Below, piece after piece: positions 46,398 through 56,290 of a DNA stretch of 64,000 bases (the stretch's first letter is position 1; each line of letters opens with the position of its first letter). The translations under genes were made by a program, and so were the position numbers. This DNA is from an uncultured Spartobacteria bacterium. Its GTDB lineage: Bacteria > Verrucomicrobiota > Verrucomicrobiia > Chthoniobacterales > Chthoniobacteraceae. The notes under the pieces were generated by a model that was not told the DNA's origin, ran no database searches, and saw only the letters and a program-made list of their open reading frames with translations. The stretch lies in assembly GCA_903929475.1 (NCBI GenBank), contig CAIYUV010000176.1, positions 41,048 to 105,047 on the forward strand, written 5' to 3'.

Positions 46398-46800
46398 GTG
46401 GAAGATCGGCAGTCGCTCGCGGCTTTGCCCGCGAGAGGAAAGTCCGGACACCACCAAGGCAGCAGGCCGCGGAGAAGCCGCGGGCGTTCCGGCGAAAGCC
46501 GGAGCGACAGACAGTGTCACAGAAAACAAACCGCCCGGCGCAACCTCGTGTTGCTTCGGGCAAGGGTGAAAAGGCGGGGTAAAAGCCCACCGCCCGCGCG
46601 GCAACGCACGGGGCACGATAAACCTCCTGCGGTGCAAGACAGAACAGGGGGCATGGCGCCTGGCCGCCGGCGAAAGCTGGCAGCCCCCGGGTATTAGTCG
46701 CACCTCGCTTCGGCGGGGCACCGACGTGAGTCGGTGAGAAAAATGACCGCCGCACGGTGCGCAAGCACCGGAGCACAGAATCCGGCTTAGGATCGTCCAC
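46398..46800 (+). ncRNA. rnpB: RNase P RNA (bacterial type A)
   Basis: The catalytic RNA of RNase P, which removes the 5' leader of tRNA precursors. The universal core GAGGAAAGTCCGGAC lies near 46430 and the closing ACAGAATCCGGCTTA near 46775. The ends pair as P1 (GTGGAAGATC at 46398 with GATCGTCCAC at 46791-46800, one mismatch). Length is about 403 bases. The gene is complete. It has its own promoter upstream and a terminator at 46806. Confidence 0.97.
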
Positions 46801-46805
46801 AAACG

Positions 46806-46842
46806 GGGCGCTCGTGGGAAACCACGGGCGCCCTCACTTTTT
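46806..46842 (+). terminator. Terminator of RNase P RNA
   Basis: A 12-bp stem (46806-46817 with 46822-46833, one G-U pair) and a GAAA loop are followed by a T-rich tract. Confidence 0.88.
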
Positions 46843-46896
46843 CCCCGGCTGAAGAGGCGCGGCCTTTGCTATTTTCAACGCAAAACCACGAGTATT

Positions 46897-49425
46897 TTGG
46901 AAACCAAAAAACAGCCCAAATCCGTAGCCGCGCAAGAGCCGGATAAGGCGGCACCTTCGCCGTTCCTCCTTCGCGTGGTGCGTGCCTTGAAAGTGCATCA
47001 AAAATTACGGGTGTGCGGCCTTCTGTGCATCACCGCCGGGCTACTGCCGACGCTCATCCTCTTGTTGCGCCTGGGGCGCATCGAGCCGGCAGGCATCGAA
47101 AAAGGTGTCGTCACTTCGCTGACGTGCTGGACAGTGGTGGTGCAAGGACTCGGGCTCCTCATGGCGGCTTTGATCGGGCGGCAGATTTTACAGGATACCT
47201 CCAGTTCTCTGCGCAGGCTGGGCGATCTTGTGGGAGCGATCACCGCACCCGACGGCACGGCCCCCGTGGTGCCTCCCTCGCAGAGCGATGAAATCGGCGC
47301 ACTGGCCTCGGCTCTTCAGCAAATGATGGAAGCGGGCAGACAGGATCGCCAAAGACTGATTCAGGGCAATGTGGCTCTAGTGCTTTCGAATGAGCGCCTG
47401 GCGCAGACAAACATGGAGTTGGAAGCAGCGAGCACAAAAGTGCGCCAGCTTGCGGAACAGGCAGGCGCGGCGAATCTCGCCAAGCGAAATTTCCTCGCCG
47501 TAATGAGCCATGAAATCCGCACTCCAATCAATGGCATCATCGGCATGACGGAACTGGCGCTGAAAACTCCGCTCAATGCAGTGCAGCGCGACTATGTGGA
47601 AACGGTGAACAGTTCCGCGCAAAGCCTGCTCGAATTGCTGAACGACATCCTGGATTTCTCGAAAATCGAGGCCGGTAAATTGGAGTTGGAAGTCATTGAT
47701 TTCGGATTGCGCGATGTGCTGGAGGATGCGCTTGCGACGCATGCGGGACGCTGCCACTCGAAGGGAATAGAACTGGTCCTCGATGTCCGCCCCGAAGTGC
47801 CGGATGCGCTCGTGGGCGATCCCTACCGGCTCCGGCAGGTGGTGCTCAACCTCGTCAGCAACGCCCTGCGCTTCACCACACATGGCGAGGTCGTGGTGCG
47901 TGCGGAACTTTCACAAATCAACGAGATCGAGACACTGCTTCGCTTCACGGTGAGCGACACCGGTTGCGGCATCGAAGCTGACAAAAGAGAGTCCATATTC
48001 AATGCTTTCACGCAGGCGGACAATTCAACGACCCGGCGCTTCGGCGGGACGGGCCTGGGTCTGGCGATTTGCAAGCAGCTTGTGCAACTCATGGGCGGCT
48101 GGATCAGTGTGCAGAGCGATCCCGGCCGTGGCAGCGAGTTCCAATTTCGTGCGCGCTTCGGTGTCGGGCCGGCGCTTTCAACAGCAAAAAACAAGGCGCT
48201 CGCAGGCAAACGCGTTCTCGTCGTGGATGCACACGAAAAGAGTGCGAAACTGCTCGCCGAATCGCTCCTCAGTTGGGGCATGGTGGTGGAGACAGCCGAC
48301 AATCCCGCCACAGCCATGCTCCATGTCGAGACCGCGCTGCTTGGCACCGATCCTTTTGATTTCGTGATCGCCGATACTTTCCACGGCACAAGTGGCGGCT
48401 TCGACATCGCGCAAAAACTTCCAGCACTTTCACCACAAGCACCCAAGCTCGTGCTGCTGCTCTCGGCTGGCCGGCGTGAAGAAATCTCCGCTACCACAAA
48501 CGCCTTCGCGCAACTCATCAAACCGGTGCGTTCGCGCAAGCTCCGGCTCGCATTGGAGAACGCACTCAGCCCGCATCAGGCCGCCGCTCCCGCACCCGCC
48601 ACACCCGCGACGGACGAGGTCCCGCATGGCCGCCGCCTGCGTGTGCTCGTAGCCGAGGACAATGCGACCAACCAGCGCATCGTGCGCACACATCTCGAAG
48701 CGTGGGGCCACATCGTAGTCGGTGCGAGCGACGGTTCCGAAGCCGTCGAGCGACTGGCACGCGAACCTTTCGATCTGGTTTTCATGGATCTCCAGATGCC
48801 GAAGATGGACGGCATCGCCGCGACACTGGCCATTCGGAAAAAGGAAACCAACGACGAACACATCCCTATCGTCGCGCTCACCGCCAATGTGCTCAAAGGC
48901 GTGCGCGAGGAATGTCTCGCCGCCGGAATGGACGGCTATCTCGGCAAGCCTGTGCGCGAGCACGAACTGCTTTCCACCATCGAAAGCGTTATCCCCGGCC
49001 TGCGCCCAGTCGCACACACTCAGGTCACCCCCCCGGCAGCGGTGCCTAGGCAGAGCGCCACTGCTCAACTTCCATTCGATGCCTCTGAATTGCTCGCCAG
49101 CGTGAACGGCAATCTCGGCACCATCGCGGATCTTCTCCGCGATTCGCGCGACGAAGACCTGCCCGGCCTCGTCACTACACTTTCCGAGGCGCTCTCCAGC
49201 GTTGATTGCGATAAAATCCGCCGCAGCGCCCACGCAATCAAGGGTGTCGTCGGCGTTTTTCACGCACACGCAGCTTACGCCGCCGCCAAACAGCTAGAAG
49301 ACTCCGCGCGGGAGGGAAAAACCGAGCTTCTTGCCGATCAAACTGCGGAACTTCTGCGCACGGTATTTGACTTGCTAACAAACTTGGAACGCTTCCTGGC
49401 CGCTCCGGTGGCCCATGCAGCATAA
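46897..49425 (+). CDS. Hybrid sensor histidine kinase with two receiver domains and HPt
   Basis: This 842-residue membrane kinase has two hydrophobic helices near 39-57 and 70-92 with almost no periplasmic loop, so it senses something at or inside the membrane. Next come a HAMP-like region and helix, HisKA with phospho-accepting His in [17 protein letters not shown] (about residue 205), and HATPase with [21 protein letters not shown] degenerate receiver follows ([18 protein letters not shown], one acidic pocket residue), then a complete receiver with [14 protein letters not shown] and [11 protein letters not shown] (Asp near 631). An HPt domain with [12 protein letters not shown] (His near 779) is last. 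The start is a TTG at 46897. Two receiver-DUF4388 proteins follow in the same direction, 15 and 102 bases apart, and are likely partners. Confidence 0.92.
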   Translation: METKKQPKSVAAQEPDKAAPSPFLLRVVRALKVHQKLRVCGLLCITAGLLPTLILLLRLGRIEPAGIEKGVVTSLTCWTVVVQGLGLLMAALIGRQILQDTSSSLRRLGDLVGAITAPDGTAPVVPPSQSDEIGALASALQQMMEAGRQDRQRLIQGNVALVLSNERLAQTNMELEAASTKVRQLAEQAGAANLAKRNFLAVMSHEIRTPINGIIGMTELALKTPLNAVQRDYVETVNSSAQSLLELLNDILDFSKIEAGKLELEVIDFGLRDVLEDALATHAGRCHSKGIELVLDVRPEVPDALVGDPYRLRQVVLNLVSNALRFTTHGEVVVRAELSQINEIETLLRFTVSDTGCGIEADKRESIFNAFTQADNSTTRRFGGTGLGLAICKQLVQLMGGWISVQSDPGRGSEFQFRARFGVGPALSTAKNKALAGKRVLVVDAHEKSAKLLAESLLSWGMVVETADNPATAMLHVETALLGTDPFDFVIADTFHGTSGGFDIAQKLPALSPQAPKLVLLLSAGRREEISATTNAFAQLIKPVRSRKLRLALENALSPHQAAAPAPATPATDEVPHGRRLRVLVAEDNATNQRIVRTHLEAWGHIVVGASDGSEAVERLAREPFDLVFMDLQMPKMDGIAATLAIRKKETNDEHIPIVALTANVLKGVREECLAAGMDGYLGKPVREHELLSTIESVIPGLRPVAHTQVTPPAAVPRQSATAQLPFDASELLASVNGNLGTIADLLRDSRDEDLPGLVTTLSEALSSVDCDKIRRSAHAIKGVVGVFHAHAAYAAAKQLEDSAREGKTELLADQTAELLRTVFDLLTNLERFLAAPVAHAA

Positions 49426-49440
49426 CCATCAATTTTCATC

Positions 49441-50175
49441 ATGCCCGGCGACAATCCAAACATCCTGCTCCTCGAGGACACGCGAACCGTTCAAAACTAC
49501 ATCCGCGATGTCCTCCGTTCACTCGAACATACGTATCAACTCCTGACGGCCAAGCGCGTCGAGGAAGCGATGAAAATAGCCGATCAGCAGGAAATTGACC
49601 TCTTCATTGTGGACATCGGCCTGCCCGATGGAGACGGCATTGACTTTCTCTGTGCCATGTCGGCGGTGCATCCATCCGCCCGTGCTCTCATCATCACTTC
49701 CACTCCCAACGACTCATACCGCGACCGCGCTCGCGCACTCGGCGTGCTGAATTTTCTGCCGAAACCGCTCCAGCGGAAAACACTTCTCGACGCAGTCACC
49801 CGTCTGCTCACGCCTTCAGTCGCCGAAAACGGCAATGAGGAGAGCGACGGCTTCGTGGCGACAATCGGCGGCCTTTCCCCGACGGACATCATTCAGCTCA
49901 AATGCCTGCGCCGTGCGACGGGCGGTGTTGAATTCAGCCACGACGATCGTTTCGGTATTGTGTGGCTCGACGATGGCGAGATCATCCACGCGGAGGCCGA
50001 GTGCATCGGCGCGCAATACGCGGGGCTTGAAGCCTTCTCGGCAATCGTGAGCTGGCGCACGGGTAATGTGCGCGAGATTTCCCAGCCTGCAAAAGTGCAG
50101 CGCACGATTCACAAGAGCTGGCAGGCATTGTTGATGGACGCGAGTCCCGCCGGCAACGATTCCGTAACGGCATAA
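49441..50175 (+). CDS. Receiver-DUF4388 protein (copy 1)
   Basis: The 244-residue protein joins an N-terminal CheY-like receiver (ILLLEDTRTVQNYI, phosphoacceptor Asp58 in FIVDIGLPDGDG, Lys in LPKPLQR) to a C-terminal DUF4388 domain (GFVATIGGLSPTDIIQLKCLRRATGGVEFSHDDRFGIVWLDDGEIIHAEA). DUF4388 often mediates signalling through protein interaction and belongs to gliding and differentiation systems in other bacteria. It directly follows the hybrid kinase by 15 bases and is a likely phosphotransfer target. No DNA-binding domain is present. Confidence 0.88.
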   Translation: MPGDNPNILLLEDTRTVQNYIRDVLRSLEHTYQLLTAKRVEEAMKIADQQEIDLFIVDIGLPDGDGIDFLCAMSAVHPSARALIITSTPNDSYRDRARALGVLNFLPKPLQRKTLLDAVTRLLTPSVAENGNEESDGFVATIGGLSPTDIIQLKCLRRATGGVEFSHDDRFGIVWLDDGEIIHAEAECIGAQYAGLEAFSAIVSWRTGNVREISQPAKVQRTIHKSWQALLMDASPAGNDSVTA

Positions 50176-50277
50176 AGAAGTCTGATCGGTCTTTGAAACA
50201 GAAGATTTCCGAACATTTCTTACAAATACCAAACGCATCCCATTGGCTGGCAAGGGCCATGCTAATCAAATCGCTGA

Positions 50278-51012
50278 ATGAGCGATCAACCAGCCAATAT
50301 CCTGCTACTTGAGGACGTAACAACCGTGCAGTTTTTTGTGCGCAATGCCCTCTGCGGACTTCCAAAACCCTACTCACTTTTTACCGCAGGATCGCTTGCC
50401 CAGGCCCGCGAAATCATCGTGGATAAAACAATTGATCTTTTCATCGTGGACATCGGTTTGCCCGATGGAGACGGAATTGATTTTTTGTGCGAAGCCGCGA
50501 TCCTGCATCCACAGGCCACTGCCGTCATAGTCACTGCCACACCTACCGATGAGCACCGCGCCCGCGCCGAGCAGCTCGGCATCGTCCAGCTCCTCTCCAA
50601 ACCCCTTCATCGCGAAAAGCTCGTCTCTTCGGTAAAAAAGATGATGGGCTGGAGCGATGATGCAAGCGAAACGTCGAACTTCCGCGCCACACTCAGCGGC
50701 CTCACCCCGATGGACATCATCCAGCTCAAGTGCATGAGTGGCTCCACAAGCGTCCTCGAATTTAGCAACTCCCATGGCACCGGACGTGTGTTCTTTGAAA
50801 AGGGAGACATCGTCCATTCACTTCTGCGCACAGCGAACGGCGAGACCCGCATCGGCTACGAAGCTTTCGAGGAAATCGTCTGCTGGAAAGGCGGACGGGT
50901 CGCCGAAGTCTCGGATCACACACCTCCTCCGCGCACCATCCGCACCAACTGGCAGTCTCTCCTCCTCGAGGTCGCGCAGAGTCACGACGAAATCCAAGGC
51001 CGCGCCGCATAG
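50278..51012 (+). CDS. Receiver-DUF4388 protein (copy 2)
   Basis: This 244-residue paralogue of the preceding gene shares its layout: receiver (ILLLEDVTTVQFFVRN, Asp58 in FIVDIGLPDGDG, Lys in LSKPLHREK) and DUF4388 (FRATLSGLTPMDIIQLKCMSGSTSVLEFSNSHGTGRVFFEKGDIVHSLLR). The two proteins are the same length, so tandem duplication is likely. Sequence divergence in the DUF4388 half suggests different partners. Confidence 0.87.
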   Translation: MSDQPANILLLEDVTTVQFFVRNALCGLPKPYSLFTAGSLAQAREIIVDKTIDLFIVDIGLPDGDGIDFLCEAAILHPQATAVIVTATPTDEHRARAEQLGIVQLLSKPLHREKLVSSVKKMMGWSDDASETSNFRATLSGLTPMDIIQLKCMSGSTSVLEFSNSHGTGRVFFEKGDIVHSLLRTANGETRIGYEAFEEIVCWKGGRVAEVSDHTPPPRTIRTNWQSLLLEVAQSHDEIQGRAA

Positions 51013-51182
51013 AGGATGCGAGGCGAATTACTGCCTGTGTCCGATGTTCGGGGGCGGTAGAAACGCTGCGTGCATGAGCAATAAACAGAGAGCCACACCG
51101 GCGATCTCTCGTCCTCCATTGGTGATATTCAATCGCCATTTGCCATTTGCCATGCCTCCCCCGCGTCCGCCAATCTCCATGC

Positions 51183-52199
51183 GTGAAGCCACTGCTCGCA
51201 TTCATCCTTGCACTCATCGCCCACGCACAAGCCGTGAACTCACTCGAACAAGAGTTCACCTGCCCGATTGACGGCTACCATTGGAAACAGCGCATCGAAA
51301 CCTCATCGAACCCACGCGGGATGCGCCTCGACCGCAAGGAACTCGGCGACGTCGTCGAGCCACGCACACTTCCGCAATGCCCGAGGTGCCGCTTCGTCAT
51401 GTTCCTCGATGAATTCCCCGATTCACTCGCCACAAAGCTGAAGCCCTTCATTCTCAGCCCCGACTACCAGATGATCGCCGCGAAAAGCCCCTCATATTTC
51501 TCCCTCGCGCAAATTCAGGAATTCCTCAAGGCCCCTCCGCTCTTCATCGGCCAGAGCTACCTGCGCGCCTCGTGGCAGGTGGAGGAAAAAGACGCACAGT
51601 GCCAGCGCAACCTCGCACGCGCCCTCGATAAAGTCGTCCTCGCTTTCGCGGAAATAAAACCCGGCGACCGCCATTACATCAACACCGCGCTCCTCTGCGG
51701 CGAAATCGAGCGACGTCTCTCGCGTTGGGAGGATGCTGACAAACGTTTCCGCACACTGCGCGACGCACCCGAATTTCAAGAACCCAAACTCCAAATCATC
51801 ATTGCGCTGCAAATGACCCTCATCGAAAAGCGCGACAACAAACCCCACATCCTCGAAGAGCCATCCGTGCCCGTCACTACAGCACCGCCAAAACTCACGC
51901 TCGATCCTCCTCCCGCAAAACCTGCAATCGAAACGCCAAAGGCAGCACCTTCCGCCGAGGTAAAACCCACACCCTCTCCGCCAAAACCCATCGTCATCAC
52001 CAAACGCAAACTCCCCGATCTCCCTGAGGAAGCTCCTCCGCTCGCAAGCCCCGCTCCCGTCAAGGACACCCCGGACATTCATTTGGAAGAGCCCGCCGCA
52101 AAAAATCCCCCGCCACAAAAAACATCGCCAGCAATCGCCGTCATCTCCACCCCCGCCCCTAACGCGAAGACAAAGCCCAAACCCATCGGCGCCGAGTAG
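51183..52199 (+). CDS. Exported protein with DUF2225-like zinc ribbon
   Basis: The ~338-residue protein starts at GTG 51183 with a signal-like leader (KPLLAFILALIAHAQA). FTCPIDGYHWKQRI and LPQCPRCRFVMFLDEFPD form a CP-x-D/CP-x-C zinc-binding pattern of the DUF2225 type. A TPR-like helical region follows (CQRNLARALDKVVLAFAEIKPGDRHYINTALLCGEIERRL). The C-terminal third is Pro/Lys-rich and disordered. Function is unknown. An alternative upstream start exists but has no signal-like character. Confidence 0.72.
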   Translation: MKPLLAFILALIAHAQAVNSLEQEFTCPIDGYHWKQRIETSSNPRGMRLDRKELGDVVEPRTLPQCPRCRFVMFLDEFPDSLATKLKPFILSPDYQMIAAKSPSYFSLAQIQEFLKAPPLFIGQSYLRASWQVEEKDAQCQRNLARALDKVVLAFAEIKPGDRHYINTALLCGEIERRLSRWEDADKRFRTLRDAPEFQEPKLQIIIALQMTLIEKRDNKPHILEEPSVPVTTAPPKLTLDPPPAKPAIETPKAAPSAEVKPTPSPPKPIVITKRKLPDLPEEAPPLASPAPVKDTPDIHLEEPAAKNPPPQKTSPAIAVISTPAPNAKTKPKPIGAE

Positions 52200-52270
52200 A
52201 GGCAAAAGGTGTTTGCATCAGCCGCCACTTTCTCCTCCCACACCACCGCGTCACACGCTACCCTCACGAC

Positions 52271-52837
52271 GTGCCAGACAACGAAAATCCATTCGCCGCT
52301 TCCAAACTTGAAAACCTCCTCTTCCATTTTCCCGCCGGAGTGAACTGGGAAACGCTGCTCCAGCGCCTCGAATCCCAGCAATGGTGCGCCAGCATCGTCG
52401 GCGGCATCGGCACGGGAAAAACAACGCTCCTCAAGCAACTCATCCCTCGCATCGAACAGCGCGGATTCCAACCCGTGCTGTTCAGTCTCCCGTCCGAGAG
52501 CAGCATGAGGGAAAAGGAACGCCTTCCCGACAAACTCCGGGAAATAAAAGCACCCGGCTTCATTCTCCTCGATGGTGCCGAACAACTCTCCACCCGCCAC
52601 TGGCTCTCAGTCCGCGCCGCTGCCACGCACGCCGCCGGTTTCATCGTCACCGTCCAGCGTAGCAGCCGACTTCCCGTCGTCCTCGAATTGGAAACTTCCC
52701 ACAAACTCCTCGACAGCCTCGTCAGCGAACTCACCGGAGGCAAACTCGCCGACGACGAAGCGGAAGCCATCTTCCACCGCCACCGTGGAAACCTCCGCGA
52801 CTGCCTCCGCGAACTCCACGAGCGCTGGGATGGCTGA
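52271..52837 (+). CDS. Small P-loop ATPase, ExeA/AAA-like
   Basis: The 188-residue protein begins NPFAASKLENLLFHFPAGVNWETLLQRL, then Walker A GGIGTGKTTLLKQLI, and Walker B FILLDGAEQLSTRHWL, in which D and no second acid follow. It resembles short AAA/ExeA-type ATPases involved in secretion or partner release, but lacks a peptidoglycan-binding or other accessory domain. A GTG start at 52271 is used. It lies 71 bases after the zinc-ribbon protein and ends before a bidirectional terminator. Role unassigned. Confidence 0.7.
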   Translation: MPDNENPFAASKLENLLFHFPAGVNWETLLQRLESQQWCASIVGGIGTGKTTLLKQLIPRIEQRGFQPVLFSLPSESSMREKERLPDKLREIKAPGFILLDGAEQLSTRHWLSVRAAATHAAGFIVTVQRSSRLPVVLELETSHKLLDSLVSELTGGKLADDEAEAIFHRHRGNLRDCLRELHERWDG

Positions 52838-52861
52838 CTATAGTCTCACAGTTGCGGGCAC

Positions 52862-52899
52862 AAAAAAGCGCAGACCCGGTAGCGAGCCTGCGCCTTTTT
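52862..52899. terminator. Bidirectional terminator
   Basis: AAAAAAGCGCAG at 52862-52873 and CTGCGCCTTTTT at 52888-52899 form a stem with A-tract and T-tract on either side. It separates two converging genes and can stop transcription from both. Confidence 0.88.
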
Positions 52900-52912
52900 A
52901 ATCCCAATAATT

Positions 52913-54577
52913 TTAGAAGTGTGCGCTTAGCACCGTGTTGCCACTCTTGTCTTGCAGCGTCACCGAGGTAATCTTGTGCACTTTCACGCTGCGTGAAAGT
53001 CTTGGCACTGAGACGTTGCCTCTGCGGCTGGTCTTCACCGTGCCGACGGTGTTGCCGTTGACTTTCATGGTCAGTGTCTTGTTGGCCGGGACGTGCTTTG
53101 CCACCAGCGTAAAAGTCTGTCTCAATTTATGCCTGCTGACTTTGCTGCTCGCAGCAGCAACGCCACTTGCATTTGGGGCAGCAGCACCGGGTGTAACATT
53201 TACTTTGACAGTGAGCGTCGTGGCTGTGCTTGCGGTGACATTCGAGAAATCACCCGTTAGCATCACGACTCCGTTCGCATCAGCAATCTGCAATCCTCCA
53301 ACATCAAGCGGATTGAATCCGTCGGGGAATGCGAGGCCGGCCCTGTTCTCGTTGTCGAACTCCACGTTGCCATCGTCCTGAGCGTTGGTGCCCGCAACAT
53401 CAAACGTGCCGAGCACAGTCACAGTCCCATCGGATACGCTGGTGACGCTGGCCGTATAGGTGCCCACATCCAAACCCGATGTCTTAATTTCAAGCACGGC
53501 CTTCTTCACGCCATTTCTGTTACGCGCTTCGATCTCAGCGGAACCAGCCGAAACTACAGGCGCATTTGCGGAAGCCTGAAGCGTAATCCTCTCATGCAAG
53601 TATTCGTTACCTCCATCATGCCCGCCACGAACAGTGCCGTCGCCGGTGAGAAGAATTACCCCGTTTACATCGGCCACCTGGACCGTTCCTACATCCGCCG
53701 GGTTCGCCCCGTCCGGGAAAGGAATGCTCGCCTCACTCTCAGACGTTTCGCCGTCTGCAGGAGCAGCTACGTCGAAAGTTCCCAATGCAGTCACAGTGCC
53801 ATCCGCAATGCTTACCACGTTCGCCGTGTAGGTTCCCTCCGCCAGTCCGCGTGTTTCAATCTTCAATGCGGCGCTCGTAATCACACCATCTTCATGCTCG
53901 ACAGAAACGTGCGCATGGCCGGTGGCATCCGCAGGCCCGTCAGCCGTGGGCTGGAGGACAAATTGTTGGTGCTCATGATCGCCGCCTCCCGGCTTTGTCA
54001 CGGGTGCCGCATTGTCGCCGGATAGCATGGTCACTGTATTTGCATCCACGACCTGCACACTTGCAACATTCGCAGGATCGTAGCCGTCGGGGAAATCAAG
54101 ACTCTGCTCGCTGATGAAATGCGCCAAAAACTCGGCAATTGCATCAACGGCGTCGCTTTCGTGGAGAAGCATCGGCGGAATGTCCACCGGGATCTGCACA
54201 TTCAAAGTTCCGAAGGAAGTTACGCTGCCATCGGCCTTGCTGGTCACGTTCACCGTATAAGCTCCAGCTGTCAGGCCAACCGTGGCGATATGCAAACTCG
54301 GAGGCGTTGTATTGGTGCAAATCACCGCCCACCCACCAGAACCTGCCGGCGCATCGGCAGTCGGCTGAAGCATGAAACCATGAAAGTCTCCTTCGTGGTG
54401 GTGCCCGCCCGACCCACCTCCGCCATCACCCGGACCGGGATCGATGATTGGAATCAGCGGCTCATTAGGAATATTTGGATCCGTGCCGTCAGTCGAGTCG
54501 TTCGCACGGGCGGAAACGCCAGCGGCAAGACTGATCGCGAAAAGGAAGGAGAAGATATTTCGCAGTGTTGTTTTCAT
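52913..54577 (-). CDS. Secreted triple-repeat beta-rich protein
   Basis: The 554-residue product has a signal peptide (NIFSFLFAISLAAGVSARA), an Asp/Gly/His-rich linker (GGGGSGGHHHEGDFHG) and three imperfect ~120-residue repeats. Each repeat has a segment of the type FVLQPTADGPADATGHAHV, then GLAEGTYTANVVSIADGTVTALGTFDV, then FPDGANPADVGTVQVADVNGVILLTGD. A Ser/Ala/Lys-rich C-terminal domain follows. The repeats look like secreted adhesion or CHRD-type modules; function unknown. It is monocistronic and ends at the bidirectional terminator. Confidence 0.78.
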   Translation of the reverse strand: MKTTLRNIFSFLFAISLAAGVSARANDSTDGTDPNIPNEPLIPIIDPGPGDGGGGSGGHHHEGDFHGFMLQPTADAPAGSGGWAVICTNTTPPSLHIATVGLTAGAYTVNVTSKADGSVTSFGTLNVQIPVDIPPMLLHESDAVDAIAEFLAHFISEQSLDFPDGYDPANVASVQVVDANTVTMLSGDNAAPVTKPGGGDHEHQQFVLQPTADGPADATGHAHVSVEHEDGVITSAALKIETRGLAEGTYTANVVSIADGTVTALGTFDVAAPADGETSESEASIPFPDGANPADVGTVQVADVNGVILLTGDGTVRGGHDGGNEYLHERITLQASANAPVVSAGSAEIEARNRNGVKKAVLEIKTSGLDVGTYTASVTSVSDGTVTVLGTFDVAGTNAQDDGNVEFDNENRAGLAFPDGFNPLDVGGLQIADANGVVMLTGDFSNVTASTATTLTVKVNVTPGAAAPNASGVAAASSKVSRHKLRQTFTLVAKHVPANKTLTMKVNGNTVGTVKTSRRGNVSVPRLSRSVKVHKITSVTLQDKSGNTVLSAHF

Positions 54578-54646
54578 AGGATGTAGGATTGACGGGTTTT
54601 GGAGTTTGAAACGTGCAAAAGGTGAACGTCCTTAGCGCTTCCGCAA

Positions 54647-54681
54647 CTTTTTTTGCGTGACGCTATTGCAACGCAAAAAAG
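54647..54681. repeat. A/T-rich inverted repeat upstream of the triple-repeat gene
   Basis: CTTTTTTTGCGT at 54647-54658 pairs with ACGCAAAAAAG at 54671-54681. It lies about 70 bases before the minus-strand start at 54577 and could be an operator or promoter-region hairpin. Confidence 0.55.
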
Positions 54682-54700
54682 AACATTTCCAGCTATCGCA

Positions 54701-54744
54701 AATATGCAAAACGCCCTGCACCGGCATGAACCCGTGCAGGGCGT
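54701..54744 (-). terminator. Terminator of the Gfo/Idh/MocA gene
   Basis: An 11-bp stem (54711-54721 with 54734-54744) is followed on the minus strand by TTTGCATATT. It lies 27 bases after the oxidoreductase stop. Confidence 0.85.
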
Positions 54745-54770
54745 GGTAATTTGAATTTCGTGCCTCCGGT

Positions 54771-56114
54771 TTAGACGGGCTTGTATTGGCCGGGGACGGC
54801 GCGGGGATAGATGCCGTCCTTGCCGGGCTTGACCGGCATGTCGGCGTCCCACGCAAGATTTGGTGGAAAGATGGATTTGTTGCCCTTGAGGAAGGCGGCC
54901 ATTTCCACTTCGACGCCGCTGTAGGTGGCCTGACGACCAAGGATGGCGGTCGCGGTGCTCATCGCGCCGAGTTCAGCTTCGTTGTATTCCTTGTTGTTGC
55001 GGATGGCTTCGAAAAGATCGTCGTGTTCGACTTGATAGGCGTCTTTTTCTCCACGCGCGTCGAAGTGCCAGCCGTCTCCGCCGGTGGGGCTGATGACGTG
55101 GCGGTCAATGGTGCTCTTTCCTTTGGTTCCAACGACGTGCTCGCTGACGGAGTTCCAACAGCCGACGATGTGGCGGCAGAAACTGGAGCAGCGGCTGCCG
55201 TCTTCGTATTCAAATTCAACAGCGTGGTGATCGAAGATTTCGCCGTAGTCCTCACCCTTGCGAACTTCGCAACCGCCCATGCCGGATGCTTTGACGGGGA
55301 ATCCTTTTTTCACCCAGTTGATCACGTCAATGTTGTGGATGTGCTGCTCGACGATGTGGTCGCCGCAAATCCATGTGAAGTAATACCAGTTGCGCATCTG
55401 GTATTCCATTTCAGTGAGCTTGCGTCCGGCGGCTTTTTCGAGGTCGGCACGTTTCTTCAACCACGGTGTCGCGCCATTCCAATAGCAGCGCGCGGAGGTG
55501 ATGTCACCGATGGCTCCGTCGTGGATGCGCTTGACGGTTTCGATGTAGCCCTTCGAGTGATGGCGCTGGAGGCCGACGCCGACCTTGAGGTTTTTTTCCT
55601 TCGCGAGCTTGGCGGCGGCGAGCACGCGGTTCACTCCGGCTGCGTCGGTGGCGACGGGCTTTTCCATGAAGACGTGTTTGCCCTGCTTGATGGCTTCCTC
55701 GAACATCATCGGACGAAACCCGGGTGGCGTGGTGAGGATGACGACATCCGCCATCGCGATGGCTTTTTTATAGGCGTCGAAGCCGATGAACTGGCTCTCC
55801 TTGTCCACCTTCACATGATCCTTGTGCTGCTTGCTGAGGTTGCCGAGCGCGCTTTGCAGGCGGTCTTCAAAAACGTCGGCCATTGCAACGAGCTTCACGG
55901 GGCCGAGGCCGTTCGTATTGAGCGCCTGACTCGCAGCGCCGCTGCCGCGTCCGCCACAGCCGATGAGCGCAATTTTCAACTCCTCGCTCGATGCCGCACC
56001 GTGTGCGTAGCGCGCCGGATCTAGCGCGCCCGCAAGCGCAACGCCGCCGAGGATGCCGCCGCTGCGACGAAGAAAACTGCGACGATTGACTGGGATGATG
56101 GATGGTTCGTTCAT
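54771..56114 (-). CDS. Tat-exported Gfo/Idh/MocA family oxidoreductase
   Basis: The 447-residue protein has a twin-arginine signal (VNRRSFLRRSGGILGGVALAGAL), then a Rossmann fold with IALIGCGGRGSGAASQAL (NAD(P) binding), the catalytic-domain GKHVFMEKPVATDAAGVNRV with the usual Lys of EKP, and HHAVEFEYEDGSRC with the C-terminal Gfo/Idh/MocA domain. These enzymes oxidise sugars, inositols or similar, and the exported type is common in this group. Substrate unknown. It is divergently oriented to lpxI. Confidence 0.92.
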   Translation of the reverse strand: MNEPSIIPVNRRSFLRRSGGILGGVALAGALDPARYAHGAASSEELKIALIGCGGRGSGAASQALNTNGLGPVKLVAMADVFEDRLQSALGNLSKQHKDHVKVDKESQFIGFDAYKKAIAMADVVILTTPPGFRPMMFEEAIKQGKHVFMEKPVATDAAGVNRVLAAAKLAKEKNLKVGVGLQRHHSKGYIETVKRIHDGAIGDITSARCYWNGATPWLKKRADLEKAAGRKLTEMEYQMRNWYYFTWICGDHIVEQHIHNIDVINWVKKGFPVKASGMGGCEVRKGEDYGEIFDHHAVEFEYEDGSRCSSFCRHIVGCWNSVSEHVVGTKGKSTIDRHVISPTGGDGWHFDARGEKDAYQVEHDDLFEAIRNNKEYNEAELGAMSTATAILGRQATYSGVEVEMAAFLKGNKSIFPPNLAWDADMPVKPGKDGIYPRAVPGQYKPV

Positions 56115-56290
56115 TTGTGGATTTTGGTTTTGGCGAAGGATAGAGAGCGCACCGTAGAACGACGCGCCCGCTCTTGGCTACGCGGAAAGACCCGCCGTGC
56201 GAAAAAAACTTGGGGAGCGTGTGTAAAAAATGCGAGCAACACGACGCGCGCTTGCCCGGCATGGCAGTGGTTGCGTAGCTTGCGCGCACT

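Noticed and set aside
46333..46802. Protein frames across the RNase P RNA
   Set aside because: The RNA core motifs and terminal pairing explain the sequence.
54786..56024. 412-residue plus-strand frame
   Set aside because: Opposite the Tat-exported oxidoreductase; no motif.
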